34,301 nt of DNA from Leucobacter sp. PH1c (GTDB lineage Bacteria > Actinomycetota > Actinomycetes > Actinomycetales > Microbacteriaceae): positions 1 through 34,301 of the forward strand of contig NZ_AYMV01000034.1 of assembly GCF_000633415.1 (NCBI RefSeq), in the 5' to 3' direction. Under the pieces are notes generated by a model. It made no database searches and had not been told where the DNA came from. It saw only the letters and a program-made list of their open reading frames with translations. The position numbers and the translations under genes are program-made. Below are positions 26,376 to 34,154 of this stretch, in pieces. Position 1 is the stretch's first letter. Each line of letters starts with the position of its first letter.

Positions 26376-27053
26376 TCACTCCGGGCGAGCGGCGGCACTG
26401 TCGTATGCGCGCGGGCAGAAGCCGTCGGCGTCGATCGGCGCGAGTTCGAAGTGCCAGTTCTCGTTCGCGTAGATCTGGCAGAGCCCGAACTCGGCCCCGT
26501 ACTGCCCCACCCAGAGCGCCGCCTCCAGGCCGCCGATGTCGACCGCCTCGCCGCGCACGTGCGCCGATCGCTCCGGGGTATCCACCCAGTGGCGGGCTTC
26601 TGCTTCGCTGCCGTAGTCCGAGACCGCCTGCGCAAGGAGCTCGTCCTGGTAGGCGGCGCTGCGCCAGCCGGAGTTCAAGCGCAGCTCGATCCCCTCCGCT
26701 GCGGCGCGCTCGGCAGCGGCCTGGACGGCAGCGCGCAGCTCGGGATCGAGGCCGCGCACTCCCGGGTGGTCGGCGTCGACGCGGATCCCGTCAGGATCCA
26801 GCACCTCGCCGTTCCCGCCGAAGCGCTCCTCGTCGCGCTCGCCGGCTCGAGCTTCTGAACTGACCGTGCCGCTGTCCAGAGAGCCACTGTCCAGAGAGCC
26901 ACTGTCCGACGCGCCGCTGCTCCCGGCGTGCCCGGCGTCCGCGGCGCTCGATCCGGGGCGCAAGAGCAGCGCGCCGCAGACGACGGCTGCGACGGCGAGC
27001 GAGGCGATGATGGCGGCGATCGCGGCATTCGCCGCGCGGGAACGATACGACAT
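26376..27053 (-). CDS. Membrane-anchored D-alanyl-D-alanine carboxypeptidase (VanY type, peptidase M15B)
   Basis: This 225-residue protein has a membrane anchor at about 8-31 (AANAAIAAIIASLAVAAVVCGALLL), a Ser/Gly/Asp linker and a zinc peptidase domain. The domain shows NSGWRSAAYQ near 127, the ligands His165 and Asp172 in SAHVRGEAVD, and Glu198 and His201 in ENWHFE. It should trim the terminal D-Ala of peptidoglycan stem peptides on the outer face of the membrane. Two cysteines (192 and 213) could form a disulfide. The ATG at 27053 is chosen because GGGAG lies 7 nt upstream; an ATG two codons earlier is too close to it. It need not confer vancomycin resistance, since no other van genes are nearby. 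Confidence 0.9.
   Translation of the reverse strand: MSYRSRAANAAIAAIIASLAVAAVVCGALLLRPGSSAADAGHAGSSGASDSGSLDSGSLDSGTVSSEARAGERDEERFGGNGEVLDPDGIRVDADHPGVRGLDPELRAAVQAAAERAAAEGIELRLNSGWRSAAYQDELLAQAVSDYGSEAEARHWVDTPERSAHVRGEAVDIGGLEAALWVGQYGAEFGLCQIYANENWHFELAPIDADGFCPRAYDSAAARPE
26872..26909 (-). repeat. 15-bp in-frame repeat in the carboxypeptidase linker
   Basis: Two full copies of ctgtccagagagcca (26872-26886, 26887-26901) and a partial third encode the GSLDS repeat that links the membrane anchor to the peptidase domain. Whole-unit changes would only alter linker length. Confidence 0.75.
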
Positions 27054-27092
27054 GAACATGCTCCCAGTGCACCAAGAGCGGTGTTGCCATGC

Positions 27093-27112
27093 CGTATGCC
27101 GCAGAGCATACG
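27093..27112 (-). promoter_or_regulatory. Inverted repeat over a candidate -10 of the carboxypeptidase gene
   Basis: CGTATGC (27093-27099) and GCATACG (27106-27112) form an inverted repeat with a 6-nt gap. Its distal arm overlaps TATGCT (27105-27110, minus strand), a possible -10 box that would give a leader of about 45 nt. This arrangement suits a repressor operator, but no cognate regulator is in the window. Confidence 0.35.
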
Positions 27113-27134
27113 CCGACGATAGCTGCGCGGGACG

Positions 27135-27158
27135 CGCGCCCGGCACGGGACGGGCGCG
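27135..27158 (-). terminator. Hairpin downstream of ispH
   Basis: CGCGCCCG (27135-27142) pairs with CGGGCGCG (27151-27158) around an 8-nt loop, starting 5 nt after the ispH stop codon. There is no T-tract. Confidence 0.55.
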
Positions 27159-27163
27159 TGGGG

Positions 27164-28258
27164 CTAGCGCACCCGGCCGCCGAGCGCGCGCGCGTCGCGC
27201 TTGCCGCTCGCGTCCTGGCGGAGCTCCTTCGGCAGCGAGAACACGAGGTCCTCCTCCGCCGTCACCGTGGCCTCCACATCGGAGTAGCCGGCATCGGCGA
27301 GGTCGTCGAGCAGCTCCTGCACGAGCACCTCCGGCACGGATGCGCCGCTCGTCACTCCAATCGTGCGCGCGCCATCGAGCCACGCCTGCTGCACCTCGCT
27401 CGCGAAGTCGACGCGGTAGGCGGCCTTCGCGCCGTACTCGAGCGCGACCTCCTTGAGCCGCACGGAGTTCGACGAGTTGGAGGAGCCGACCACGAGCACC
27501 ACGTCTGCCTGCGGCGCGATCTTCTTGATGGCGACCTGGCGGTTCTGCGTCGCGTAGCAGATGTCGTCGCTCGGCGGATCCTGCAGGTTCGGGAAGCGCT
27601 CGCGCAGGCGGCGCACCGTCTCCATCGTCTCGTCGACGGAGAGCGTGGTCTGCGAGAGCCACACGAGCTTGTCGGGGTTCTGCACGACGAGCGAGTCGAC
27701 GTCGTCGGGCGAGTTGACGATCGTGATGTGATCCGGAGCCTCGCCCGCGGTCCCCTCGACCTCCTCGTGGCCCGTGTGACCGATGAGCAGGATCTCGAGG
27801 TCCTGCTTCGCGAAGCGCACGGCCTCGCGGTGCACCTTCGTGACGAGCGGGCACGTCGCGTCGATCGCGTGCAGCCCGCGATCGTCCGCAGCCTGCACGA
27901 CCGCGGGAGAGACGCCATGCGCCGAGAACACGACGTTCGCGCCCTCGGGCACCTCGTCAACCTCCTCGACGAAGATCGCACCCATCTTCTCGAGCGTCTT
28001 CACCACGTGCACGTTGTGCACGATCTGCTTCCGCACGTAGACGGGAGCGCCGTAGCGATCGAGCGCCTTCTCCACCGCGACGACCGCCCGGTCAACGCCT
28101 GCGCAGTAGCCGCGCGGCGCCGCGAGCAGCACCTTCTTCGCGCCCTCGACGGGAAGGTCTTTGAGCCGGCCGACCTCGCGCCGCATGCGCGGCATCGCGA
28201 GGCTCACAACGGGGGCGCCGATGGTGCGCTGATCGGGCTGTTGCACGGTCGTAGTCAT
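27164..28258 (-). CDS. ispH: 4-hydroxy-3-methylbut-2-enyl diphosphate reductase IspH (LytB)
   Basis: This 364-residue iron-sulfur enzyme carries out the last step of the MEP pathway, reducing HMBPP to IPP and DMAPP. The three cluster-binding cysteines are Cys52 (RGYCAGV), Cys136 (TCPLV) and Cys234 ([10 protein letters not shown]). Their spacing of 84 and 98 is close to the E. coli enzyme. The N-terminal 40 residues precede the first conserved strand ([12 protein letters not shown]) and are longer than in E. coli. The ATG at 28258 is supported by TAGAAT 7 nt upstream, a leaderless arrangement. It is divergent from xseA with 78 bp between starts. Confidence 0.97.
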   Translation of the reverse strand: MTTTVQQPDQRTIGAPVVSLAMPRMRREVGRLKDLPVEGAKKVLLAAPRGYCAGVDRAVVAVEKALDRYGAPVYVRKQIVHNVHVVKTLEKMGAIFVEEVDEVPEGANVVFSAHGVSPAVVQAADDRGLHAIDATCPLVTKVHREAVRFAKQDLEILLIGHTGHEEVEGTAGEAPDHITIVNSPDDVDSLVVQNPDKLVWLSQTTLSVDETMETVRRLRERFPNLQDPPSDDICYATQNRQVAIKKIAPQADVVLVVGSSNSSNSVRLKEVALEYGAKAAYRVDFASEVQQAWLDGARTIGVTSGASVPEVLVQELLDDLADAGYSDVEATVTAEEDLVFSLPKELRQDASGKRDARALGGRVR

Positions 28259-28265
28259 GCCAGAG

Positions 28266-28271
28266 ATTCTA
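28266..28271 (-). promoter_or_regulatory. -10 box of ispH (TAGAAT), leaderless type
   Basis: TAGAAT on the minus strand ends 7 nt before the ATG at 28258. It is the closest match to TATAAT among the leaderless boxes of this window. Confidence 0.6.
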
Positions 28272-28324
28272 CCCGGCCTTCCTCAACGATCACGGGGACG
28301 CGGGATCGACGGCGCCCGGGTCAG

Positions 28325-28330
28325 TAGGGT
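28325..28330 (+). promoter_or_regulatory. -10 box of xseA (TAGGGT), leaderless type
   Basis: TAGGGT ends 6 nt before the ATG at 28337, so the mRNA probably begins at the start codon. Confidence 0.55.
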
Positions 28331-28336
28331 GGTGGC

Positions 28337-29551
28337 ATGGCCGAAACTGGAAGCGCGCCCGCAACCCGCGAGACCCCCTGGCCCGTCGGGCTCATGAGCG
28401 AGAAGATCGCCGCGTGGGTCGACCGTCTCGGACAGGTCTGGGTCGAGGGCGAGATCACCCAGTGGCAGGTGCGCGGCGGCCACGTCTACGGCAAGCTCAA
28501 GGACCTCGGCCAGGACGCCACCGTGAGCTTCACGGTGTGGCGCTCGGTCGCGCAGCGCCTCACGAGCGACTTCGCGCAGGGCGACCGGGTGATCGCGCTC
28601 GTGAAGCCGAACTTCTGGGTGAAGGGCGGATCCCTCACAGTCCAGGTCTTCGACCTCTCGCACGTGGGGCTCGGCGAACTGCTGGAGCGGCTCGAGCGAC
28701 TGCGACGCCAGCTCCAAGCGGAGGGGCTCTTCGACGCCTCGCGCAAGCGGCAGCTCCCCTTCCTGCCTGGCCGGATCGGGCTCGTCACGGGACGGGACTC
28801 GGACGCGGAGAAGGATGTCGTGCGCAACGCCACGCTCCGCTGGCCCGGCGTACAATTCCGCATCCACTACGCCGCCGTGCAGGGCGATCGCGCCGCGGGC
28901 GAGGTTGCGGCCGGGATCGCCGCACTCGATGCGGATCCCGAGGTCGACGTGATCATCGTCGCCCGCGGCGGCGGCGACTTCCAGAACCTCCTCCCCTTCA
29001 GCGATGAACTCGTACTGCGCGCTGCCGCCGCAGCCACGACGCCCATCGTCTCCGCGATCGGCCACGAGGCGGATCGCCCGCTACTCGACGAGATCGCGGA
29101 TCTCCGCGCCTCCACCCCGACCGATGCCGCGAAGCGGGTCGTGCCCGACGTCGGCGAGGAGCTCGCCGGGATCGACCAGGCGCGCGCCCGCATGAGCTCG
29201 CGCCTCGGCCAGCTCCTGGCGCACGAGACCGACCGGCTCGCGCAGCTCCGCGGCCGCCCCGTGCTGAGCACCCCGGAGCGCCTCGTCGACGAGCGGGCCG
29301 AAGAACTCGTCCGCTGGATCGCACGCGGCACCGAGCTCGCGGATCGCGCCGTGGAGGATCGCCGTCGGGAGCTTGCCGATCTGCGGGGTCGCCTCACCGC
29401 GCTCTCCCCCCGCGCCACGCTGGAACGCGGCTACGGCATCGTGCAGCTCGCCGACGGCTCCGTGCTGCGCGGCACGGCGGACGCCCCCGCGGGCACCGAG
29501 CTCGCGATCTCCCTCGCGGACGGGCGGATCACGGCGACCTCGCAGGGCTGA
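28337..29551 (+). CDS. xseA: Exodeoxyribonuclease VII large subunit
   Basis: This 404-residue catalytic subunit of exonuclease VII degrades single-stranded DNA from both ends to oligonucleotides, in complex with XseB. The N-terminal OB fold (VWVEGEITQWQVRGGHVYGK, residues about 33-100) binds ssDNA. The catalytic domain contains GLVTGRDSDAEKDV, VARGGGDFQNLLPFSDE and AIGHEADRPLLDEIADLRA with PTDAAKR. A helical arm rich in Glu and Arg (about 270-355) is where XseB binds. The C-terminus (ATLERGYGIVQLADG) is typical. The normal partner xseB lies 1.4 kb downstream, separated by a gene on the other strand. Confidence 0.97.
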   Translation: MAETGSAPATRETPWPVGLMSEKIAAWVDRLGQVWVEGEITQWQVRGGHVYGKLKDLGQDATVSFTVWRSVAQRLTSDFAQGDRVIALVKPNFWVKGGSLTVQVFDLSHVGLGELLERLERLRRQLQAEGLFDASRKRQLPFLPGRIGLVTGRDSDAEKDVVRNATLRWPGVQFRIHYAAVQGDRAAGEVAAGIAALDADPEVDVIIVARGGGDFQNLLPFSDELVLRAAAAATTPIVSAIGHEADRPLLDEIADLRASTPTDAAKRVVPDVGEELAGIDQARARMSSRLGQLLAHETDRLAQLRGRPVLSTPERLVDERAEELVRWIARGTELADRAVEDRRRELADLRGRLTALSPRATLERGYGIVQLADGSVLRGTADAPAGTELAISLADGRITATSQG

Positions 29552-29561
29552 GGCGTATGCG

Positions 29562-29582
29562 CGCCCCGACGCTCCCGGGGCG
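29562..29582. terminator. Hairpin between convergent xseA and the membrane-protein gene
   Basis: CGCCCCG (29562-29568) pairs with CGGGGCG (29576-29582) across a 7-nt loop. It fills the 43-bp gap between the two stop codons and could act in both directions. No T-tract is seen. Confidence 0.5.
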
Positions 29583-29594
29583 GACCGGCAGCCG

Positions 29595-30779
29595 CTAGCC
29601 GTCGGTGCGTTCGAGCCCCGTGCCGTCGGCGTTGACGCGGAAGCTCGCGGAGCGGTAGTCGTCCGAGAGCGAGAAGTCCACGACGACGGGGCCCGTGCGC
29701 TCATGGGTCCAGGGGTCGTCGGGGTGCTCGGCGAGCGTGCGTGACACGTGGTACATGAGCGCGTCGAGCGCAGCCTCCGTGTCGATCTCGTCGGCGACGA
29801 GCTCGGCGGCCTCGTCGATCGCGCGAGCCACAGCCGCACCGTCGAGCTCCGCCATCTCGAAGAACTCGCCAGCGCTCTCCGGCTGGATCGATCCCGCCCC
29901 CGTGTGCGTCACGGCACCCCGCCGCACGTACCAGGAGTCCACATTGAGTCCGCCCGGCTTCGCGGGTGCCTCGATGCGCACGAGATCATCGGAGACCGAG
30001 ATGCTCGTCACTCGGTCCTCCCCCGTCTCCGCCGCGAGCGTCGCAAGCGCACGCTCCAGTGGCAGCGGCTCGCGCAGGTCGGCGTGCAGGTGTCCCTGCG
30101 GCAGCGCCGCGAGCGTCTCAGCGAGACCCGCACGGTAGGGCAGCACGACGGCCGCGCCGGCCAGCAGCCCGGCGAGTACGAAGACCGCGATCCGGATCGG
30201 CCGACCGCGCCGCCCCGTTCCGATGAGCGGGGATCGCCGCGTGCCGTCCGCGCGCAGCCCGCCGGGCGCCGGGCGCAGCACCGGGCCGGCCGCTGCCGCG
30301 GGAGGCAGCTCCGTATCGGCCCAGATCTCGGCGCCCGCGTCGTGCTCCGTGAACGCCACGTCCGGCTGGCCCGCAACGAGCACCGCGACGACGTGCCTTG
30401 AGCCGGGCTGGAACCGCGGGATCTCGGTGAGCTGCACCACGCGGCGCACCACCGTGCGGTACGCGTCGCCGTGCACGGGCCGCACGGTGAGTTCGAGCTC
30501 GCACAGGGGCTGCTCGTTGATGAAGGTGCCGGTCTGCGTGAGCGCGTCGACGCGGGCGAGCGCGATCCTGCCGTCCTCGGTCGCGGCCGCAGCGAGCTTC
30601 GGATCGCCCAGCTGCACGCCCCGCATCGATCGGCCGACCGCGAGCAGGACCACCGAGAAGACAAGCACGATGAGTCCCACGGGGAACGCCCACGCGGCGG
30701 CCCCCGGAGGCCCGACGAGAGCGGAGACGATCCCGCCGAGGAGGATCCCGGAGCCGATGAAGCAGAGCAGGCGAAGCAT
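29595..30779 (-). CDS. Three-span membrane protein of unknown function
   Basis: This 394-residue protein was not assigned to a named family. Two hydrophobic helices at about 3-22 and 28-48 are followed by a domain near 60-150 (ALTQTGTFINEQPLCELELT ... FQPGSRHVVAVLV). That domain resembles the small beta domain repeated in many actinobacterial membrane proteins, recognised by its TGxxxNxxP and PGxxVxV spacing. A third helix lies at about 198-222, and the C-terminal 170 residues (SISVSDDLVRIEAPA ... FSLSDDYRSASFRV) should be on the opposite side from the first domain. TAGGCT 6 nt before the ATG gives it its own leaderless promoter. It lies on the opposite strand inside the usual xseA-xseB pair. 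Confidence 0.88.
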   Translation of the reverse strand: MLRLLCFIGSGILLGGIVSALVGPPGAAAWAFPVGLIVLVFSVVLLAVGRSMRGVQLGDPKLAAAATEDGRIALARVDALTQTGTFINEQPLCELELTVRPVHGDAYRTVVRRVVQLTEIPRFQPGSRHVVAVLVAGQPDVAFTEHDAGAEIWADTELPPAAAAGPVLRPAPGGLRADGTRRSPLIGTGRRGRPIRIAVFVLAGLLAGAAVVLPYRAGLAETLAALPQGHLHADLREPLPLERALATLAAETGEDRVTSISVSDDLVRIEAPAKPGGLNVDSWYVRRGAVTHTGAGSIQPESAGEFFEMAELDGAAVARAIDEAAELVADEIDTEAALDALMYHVSRTLAEHPDDPWTHERTGPVVVDFSLSDDYRSASFRVNADGTGLERTDG

Positions 30780-30785
30780 GACTTC

Positions 30786-30791
30786 AGCCTA
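30786..30791 (-). promoter_or_regulatory. -10 box of the membrane-protein gene (TAGGCT), leaderless type
   Basis: TAGGCT on the minus strand ends 6 nt before the ATG at 30779. The same hexamer stands before glpX. Confidence 0.55.
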
Positions 30792-30907
30792 ACGACTCGG
30801 CTCTATGGGGGAACAAGAGGGCCTTCGGAAGCGCAGGAGGGCGCATGGACCGAACAGGAAGCATCCTCGGCCAGCGCAGCACGCAGCCCGCGGTGAGGCG
30901 CGGGAGC

Positions 30908-30913
30908 TAGACT
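30908..30913 (+). promoter_or_regulatory. -10 box of the xseB operon (TAGACT), leaderless type
   Basis: TAGACT ends 7 nt before the ATG at 30921. It gives xseB a promoter of its own, needed because the gene is detached from xseA. The same hexamer precedes ychF. Confidence 0.55.
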
Positions 30914-30920
30914 GGGGGCC

Positions 30921-31184
30921 ATGTCTGTTTCCGAGACCCGGGATCCCGCAGCGCTCAGCTATGAGGAGGCCCGCGACGAACTGATCCAGGTTGTCCAGCG
31001 CCTCGAGCAGGGCGGCAGCACCCTCGAGGAGTCGCTGCAGCTCTGGGAGCGCGGCGAAGTGCTCGCCGCGCGCTGCGAGGAGTGGCTGCTCGGCGCCCGC
31101 CAGCGCCTCGAGACCGCGCGCCAGCAGGCCGACGCCGGCGCCGCGAACGCGACCGGCACGAGTGCGACGGAGGATCTCGCGTAG
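30921..31184 (+). CDS. xseB: Exodeoxyribonuclease VII small subunit
   Basis: This 87-residue helical protein binds the coiled-coil arm of XseA and is needed for exonuclease VII activity. It shows the family pattern LSYEEARDELIQVVQRLEQG followed by STLEESLQLWERGEVLAARCEEWL. A C-terminal Ala/Thr-rich tail of about 20 residues is outside the conserved part. It is the first gene of a likely operon with the DUF4245 gene, which begins 2 nt after the stop. Confidence 0.95.
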   Translation: MSVSETRDPAALSYEEARDELIQVVQRLEQGGSTLEESLQLWERGEVLAARCEEWLLGARQRLETARQQADAGAANATGTSATEDLA

Positions 31185-31186
31185 CC

Positions 31187-31879
31187 ATGGCGAAGAAGAC
31201 CAAGACCCCCGTGGTCGTCGCCGAGCTCGGCCGACCGGAGACGCCCTCCGAGACCGCGGCCCGCAAGGCACGCGACAGCCGCCTCTACCGGCAGCGGAAG
31301 ACCGTGAACAACCTCGTCTTCTCACTGCTCGTGACGCTCGGGCTCGTCCTCGTGATCGTGCTCATGGTGCCGCGCGGCACGGGCGGCTTCGAGGATCACT
31401 CGGTCAACGTGACCGAGCTCGCCTCCGACGCCGCACCGAGCGCGGGCCGCACGCTCGCCGCCCCCGCCGTCGGCGAGGACTGGAAGGCGAAGCAGGCGAC
31501 GCTCCGCACGAGCAGCGATGTGACGTCCTGGCAGATCAACTACACGACCGCCGATGAGGCCTACGCCGCCGTGGTGCAGGGCTTCACGGCGACCGGCGCC
31601 CCCGTGCCCGAGCTCTGGGTGTCCCAGCAGCTCGAGCAGCAGGCCCCCACCGGCACCGAGGAGATCGGCGGGATCGAGTGGATCGTCTACGACCACCCCG
31701 ACCGCAAGGCCGATGAGTCGAACATGATCTTCGGGCTCCAGGGCACGTGGGGCAACGACACGATCCTCGTCTACGGCACCGACTCGCCCGCAACGATCCG
31801 CGTGCTCGCCGCCCAGGTCGCCGACTCGCTCGGCACTCCCGACGGCGCCGCAGCGACCGAACCGAAGGAGAACGAATGA
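31187..31879 (+). CDS. DUF4245 family membrane-anchored protein
   Basis: This 230-residue protein has a basic cytoplasmic N-terminus (about 1-45, with RKARDSRLYRQRK), one transmembrane helix at about 46-64 (LVFSLLVTLGLVLVIVLMV) and an extracytoplasmic domain. That domain (DWKAKQATLRTSSDVTSWQINYTT ... GIEWIVYDHPDRKADESNMIF) matches DUF4245, an actinobacterial family of unknown function. Family members are commonly found beside xseB, glpX and fumC, as here. The start codon is 2 nt after xseB and the stop overlaps the carbonic anhydrase start (ATGA). Confidence 0.9.
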   Translation: MAKKTKTPVVVAELGRPETPSETAARKARDSRLYRQRKTVNNLVFSLLVTLGLVLVIVLMVPRGTGGFEDHSVNVTELASDAAPSAGRTLAAPAVGEDWKAKQATLRTSSDVTSWQINYTTADEAYAAVVQGFTATGAPVPELWVSQQLEQQAPTGTEEIGGIEWIVYDHPDRKADESNMIFGLQGTWGNDTILVYGTDSPATIRVLAAQVADSLGTPDGAAATEPKENE

Positions 31880-32550
31880 CCGCGCCCCGCGTCACCCCCC
31901 AGCAGGCCTGGGACACCTTCGCGGCAGGGAACGAGCGATTCGTCTCGGGCATCTCCGCGCACCCGAACCAGGACGTCGAGCGCCGCAGCGAGCTCGTCAA
32001 CCAGCAGACGCCCGATGTGGCCCTCTTCGGCTGCTCGGACTCGCGCCTCGCCGCTGAGATCATCTTCGACTGCGGGCTCGGCGATCTCTTCATCGCGCGC
32101 AACATGGGCCACGTCGTCGCCGAGTCGATCACCGCATCGATGGAGTACGCCGTGACCGAGCTCGGCGCATCGCTGATCGTGGTGCTCGCGCACGACTCGT
32201 GCGGGGCCGTCGCGGCCGCGATCGACCAGTCGAGCCGCACCCCGAGCGAGACGACTGCGTCGGTGCGGCACACGCTCGCTCCGATCCAGCCCGCCGTGCA
32301 GCAGCTGTGGCTCCAGGGGCGCACGGACACCCCCTACGCGGACGCCAGCCAGATCGACGCGAACGCGGTGGGCCGGATCCACCTCGCCGCGACCGTGAAC
32401 GAGCTCCTCCGCACCTCGCGCGCGATCAGCGACGCCGTCGACGCCGGCCGCCTCGCGGTCGTGGGCTGCCAGTACCGGCTCACGGAGGGTCGCGCGGTGC
32501 CGTACACCGTCGTCGGCCCGGTCGAGCTGGAGCTCGCCCCGCTCGACTAG
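31876..32550 (+). CDS. Beta-carbonic anhydrase
   Basis: This 224-residue cytoplasmic zinc enzyme interconverts CO2 and bicarbonate. The zinc ligands Cys53, His106 and Cys109 appear in FGCSDSR and AHDSCGA. The catalytic Asp55-Arg57 pair is intact. Bicarbonate supply for carboxylases is the usual role. The start has GGAG upstream and overlaps the DUF4245 stop by 4 nt, indicating translational coupling. A 144-bp gap separates it from fumC. Confidence 0.95.
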   Translation: MTAPRVTPQQAWDTFAAGNERFVSGISAHPNQDVERRSELVNQQTPDVALFGCSDSRLAAEIIFDCGLGDLFIARNMGHVVAESITASMEYAVTELGASLIVVLAHDSCGAVAAAIDQSSRTPSETTASVRHTLAPIQPAVQQLWLQGRTDTPYADASQIDANAVGRIHLAATVNELLRTSRAISDAVDAGRLAVVGCQYRLTEGRAVPYTVVGPVELELAPLD

Positions 32551-32694
32551 CGCACCGGACGCCGCGGCGTGCGGGGCGGGGAGCGAGATCCTCCCCGGCT
32601 TCTCCGAGTGCTCAAACTTCTCAAACCTCCCCGACTTCATTTCATTCCCACGTATTCCGTTATCCCGAGACCACTCCCCGAACAAAGGACAGCT
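32551..32694 (+). promoter_or_regulatory. Gap upstream of fumC
   Basis: The gap contains AT-richer sequence (tattccgttatccc around 32653) that may hold a promoter. It ends in AAAGGA, 6 nt before the GTG start, a good ribosome-binding site. No clear terminator for the upstream genes was seen, so read-through from the xseB operon is possible. Confidence 0.4.
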
Positions 32695-34101
32695 GTGACC
32701 GAAGAGATCGAGTACCGCATCGAGCACGACACGATGGGCGAGGTCCGCGTTCCCAAGAACGCGCTCTACGCCGCGCAGACGCAGCGCGCCGTCGAGAACT
32801 TCCCCATCTCCGGCACCGGCCTGGAGCCCGCGCAGATCGTCGCCCTCGCCCGCATCAAGCGCGCAGCAGCGATCGCGAACAAGGAGCTCGGGATCCTCGA
32901 GGCCCCCATCGCCGACGCGATCGTCGCGGCGGCCGACGAGGTCATCGGCGGCGCGCACCACGACATGTTCCCGGTCGACACCTACCAGACCGGTTCGGGC
33001 ACGTCCTCGAACATGAACACGAACGAGGTCCTCGCGACGCTCGCCACGAAGCACCTCGGCGCCCCCGTGCACCCGAACGACCACGTCAACGCGTCGCAGT
33101 CGTCGAACGACGTGTTCCCCACCTCCGTGCACATCGCCGTGACCGGCGCGCTCATCGAGCAGCTGAAGCCCGCCCTCGCGCACCTCGCCGAGGCGTTCGA
33201 GGCGAAGGCCGAGCTGTGGAAGTCGGCCGTGAAGCCGGGCCGCACGCACCTCATGGACGCGACCCCCGTGACGCTCGGCCAGGAGTTCGGCGGCTACGCC
33301 GCGCAGATCCGCTACGGCATCGAGCGCATCGACGCGGCCCTCCCCCGCGTGGCCGAGGTTCCCCAGGGCGGCACCGCCGTCGGCACCGGCATCAACACCC
33401 CGCTCGGCTTCCCCGAGAAGGTCATCGCCGAGATCGCGCAGTCGAGCGGCCTGCCCATCACCGAGGCCCGCAACCACTTCGAGGCGCAGGCGAACCGCGA
33501 CGGTCTCGTCGAGGCCTCGGGCGCGCTCCGCACGATCGCCGTCTCGCTGACGAAAATCAACAACGACATCCGCTGGATGGGATCGGGCCCCAACACGGGT
33601 CTCGCCGAGCTCCACATCCCCGACCTGCAGCCGGGCTCCTCGATCATGCCGGGCAAGGTTAACCCCGTCGTCCCCGAGGCCGTGCTCATGGTGTGCGCGC
33701 GCGTGATCGGCAACGACGCGACCATCGCGTGGGCCGGCGCGTCGGGCTCCTTCGAGCTCAACGTCCAGATCCCCGTCATGGGCACCGCGCTCCTCGAGTC
33801 GGTCCGCCTGCTCGCGAACGCGTCGATCGTGCTCGCCGACAAGACGGTTGCCGGCCTCGAGGCGAACCTCGACCGCGCCGCGGCGCTCGCGGGCATGAGC
33901 CCCTCGACGGTCACCCCCCTCAACCGCCTCATCGGCTACGAGGCAGCGGCGAAGATCGCGAAGCACTCGGTCAAGAAGGGCATCACCGTGCGCGAGGCCG
34001 TCATCGACCTCGGCTACGTCGAGCGCGGTGAGGTCACCGAGGCCGACCTCGACAAGGCGCTCGACCTGCTCTCGATGACCCACCCGGGCGTCGCGAAGTA
34101 A
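32695..34101 (+). CDS. fumC: Class II fumarate hydratase (fumarase C)
   Basis: This 468-residue enzyme interconverts fumarate and L-malate in the citric acid cycle, acting as an iron-independent homotetramer. Motifs of the fumarase/aspartase superfamily are present: [13 protein letters not shown] near 100, [29 protein letters not shown] and the signature loop [11 protein letters not shown] at 314-324. Length is standard. The GTG at 32695 is preferred over the ATG at 32569, since AAAGGA precedes it and the extra 42 residues resemble nothing in the family. A hairpin terminator follows the gene. Confidence 0.97.
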   Translation: MTEEIEYRIEHDTMGEVRVPKNALYAAQTQRAVENFPISGTGLEPAQIVALARIKRAAAIANKELGILEAPIADAIVAAADEVIGGAHHDMFPVDTYQTGSGTSSNMNTNEVLATLATKHLGAPVHPNDHVNASQSSNDVFPTSVHIAVTGALIEQLKPALAHLAEAFEAKAELWKSAVKPGRTHLMDATPVTLGQEFGGYAAQIRYGIERIDAALPRVAEVPQGGTAVGTGINTPLGFPEKVIAEIAQSSGLPITEARNHFEAQANRDGLVEASGALRTIAVSLTKINNDIRWMGSGPNTGLAELHIPDLQPGSSIMPGKVNPVVPEAVLMVCARVIGNDATIAWAGASGSFELNVQIPVMGTALLESVRLLANASIVLADKTVAGLEANLDRAAALAGMSPSTVTPLNRLIGYEAAAKIAKHSVKKGITVREAVIDLGYVERGEVTEADLDKALDLLSMTHPGVAK

Positions 34102-34115
34102 GTCGCCTGCGGCGA

Positions 34116-34150
34116 GCCCGCGCCACGCGGGCAGGGCGGCTCGGTTTCTT
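34116..34150 (+). terminator. Terminator of fumC
   Basis: GCCCGCG (34116-34122) and CGCGGGC (34126-34132) form a stem with a 3-nt loop, 14 nt past the stop codon. A T-rich stretch (ggtttctt) follows at 34143-34150. Confidence 0.65.
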
Positions 34151-34154
34151 CGGA

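Noticed and set aside
25585..26379. Minus-strand open frame over the DUF6264-like gene and the 15-bp repeat
   Set aside because: It is antisense to a gene with three clear membrane helices. Its RDRLQ pentapeptides come from the tandem repeat, so a pentapeptide-repeat protein is not supported.
26376..27053. Vancomycin-resistance cluster
   Set aside because: The VanY-type peptidase stands alone; no vanHAX, vanZ or two-component genes are present.
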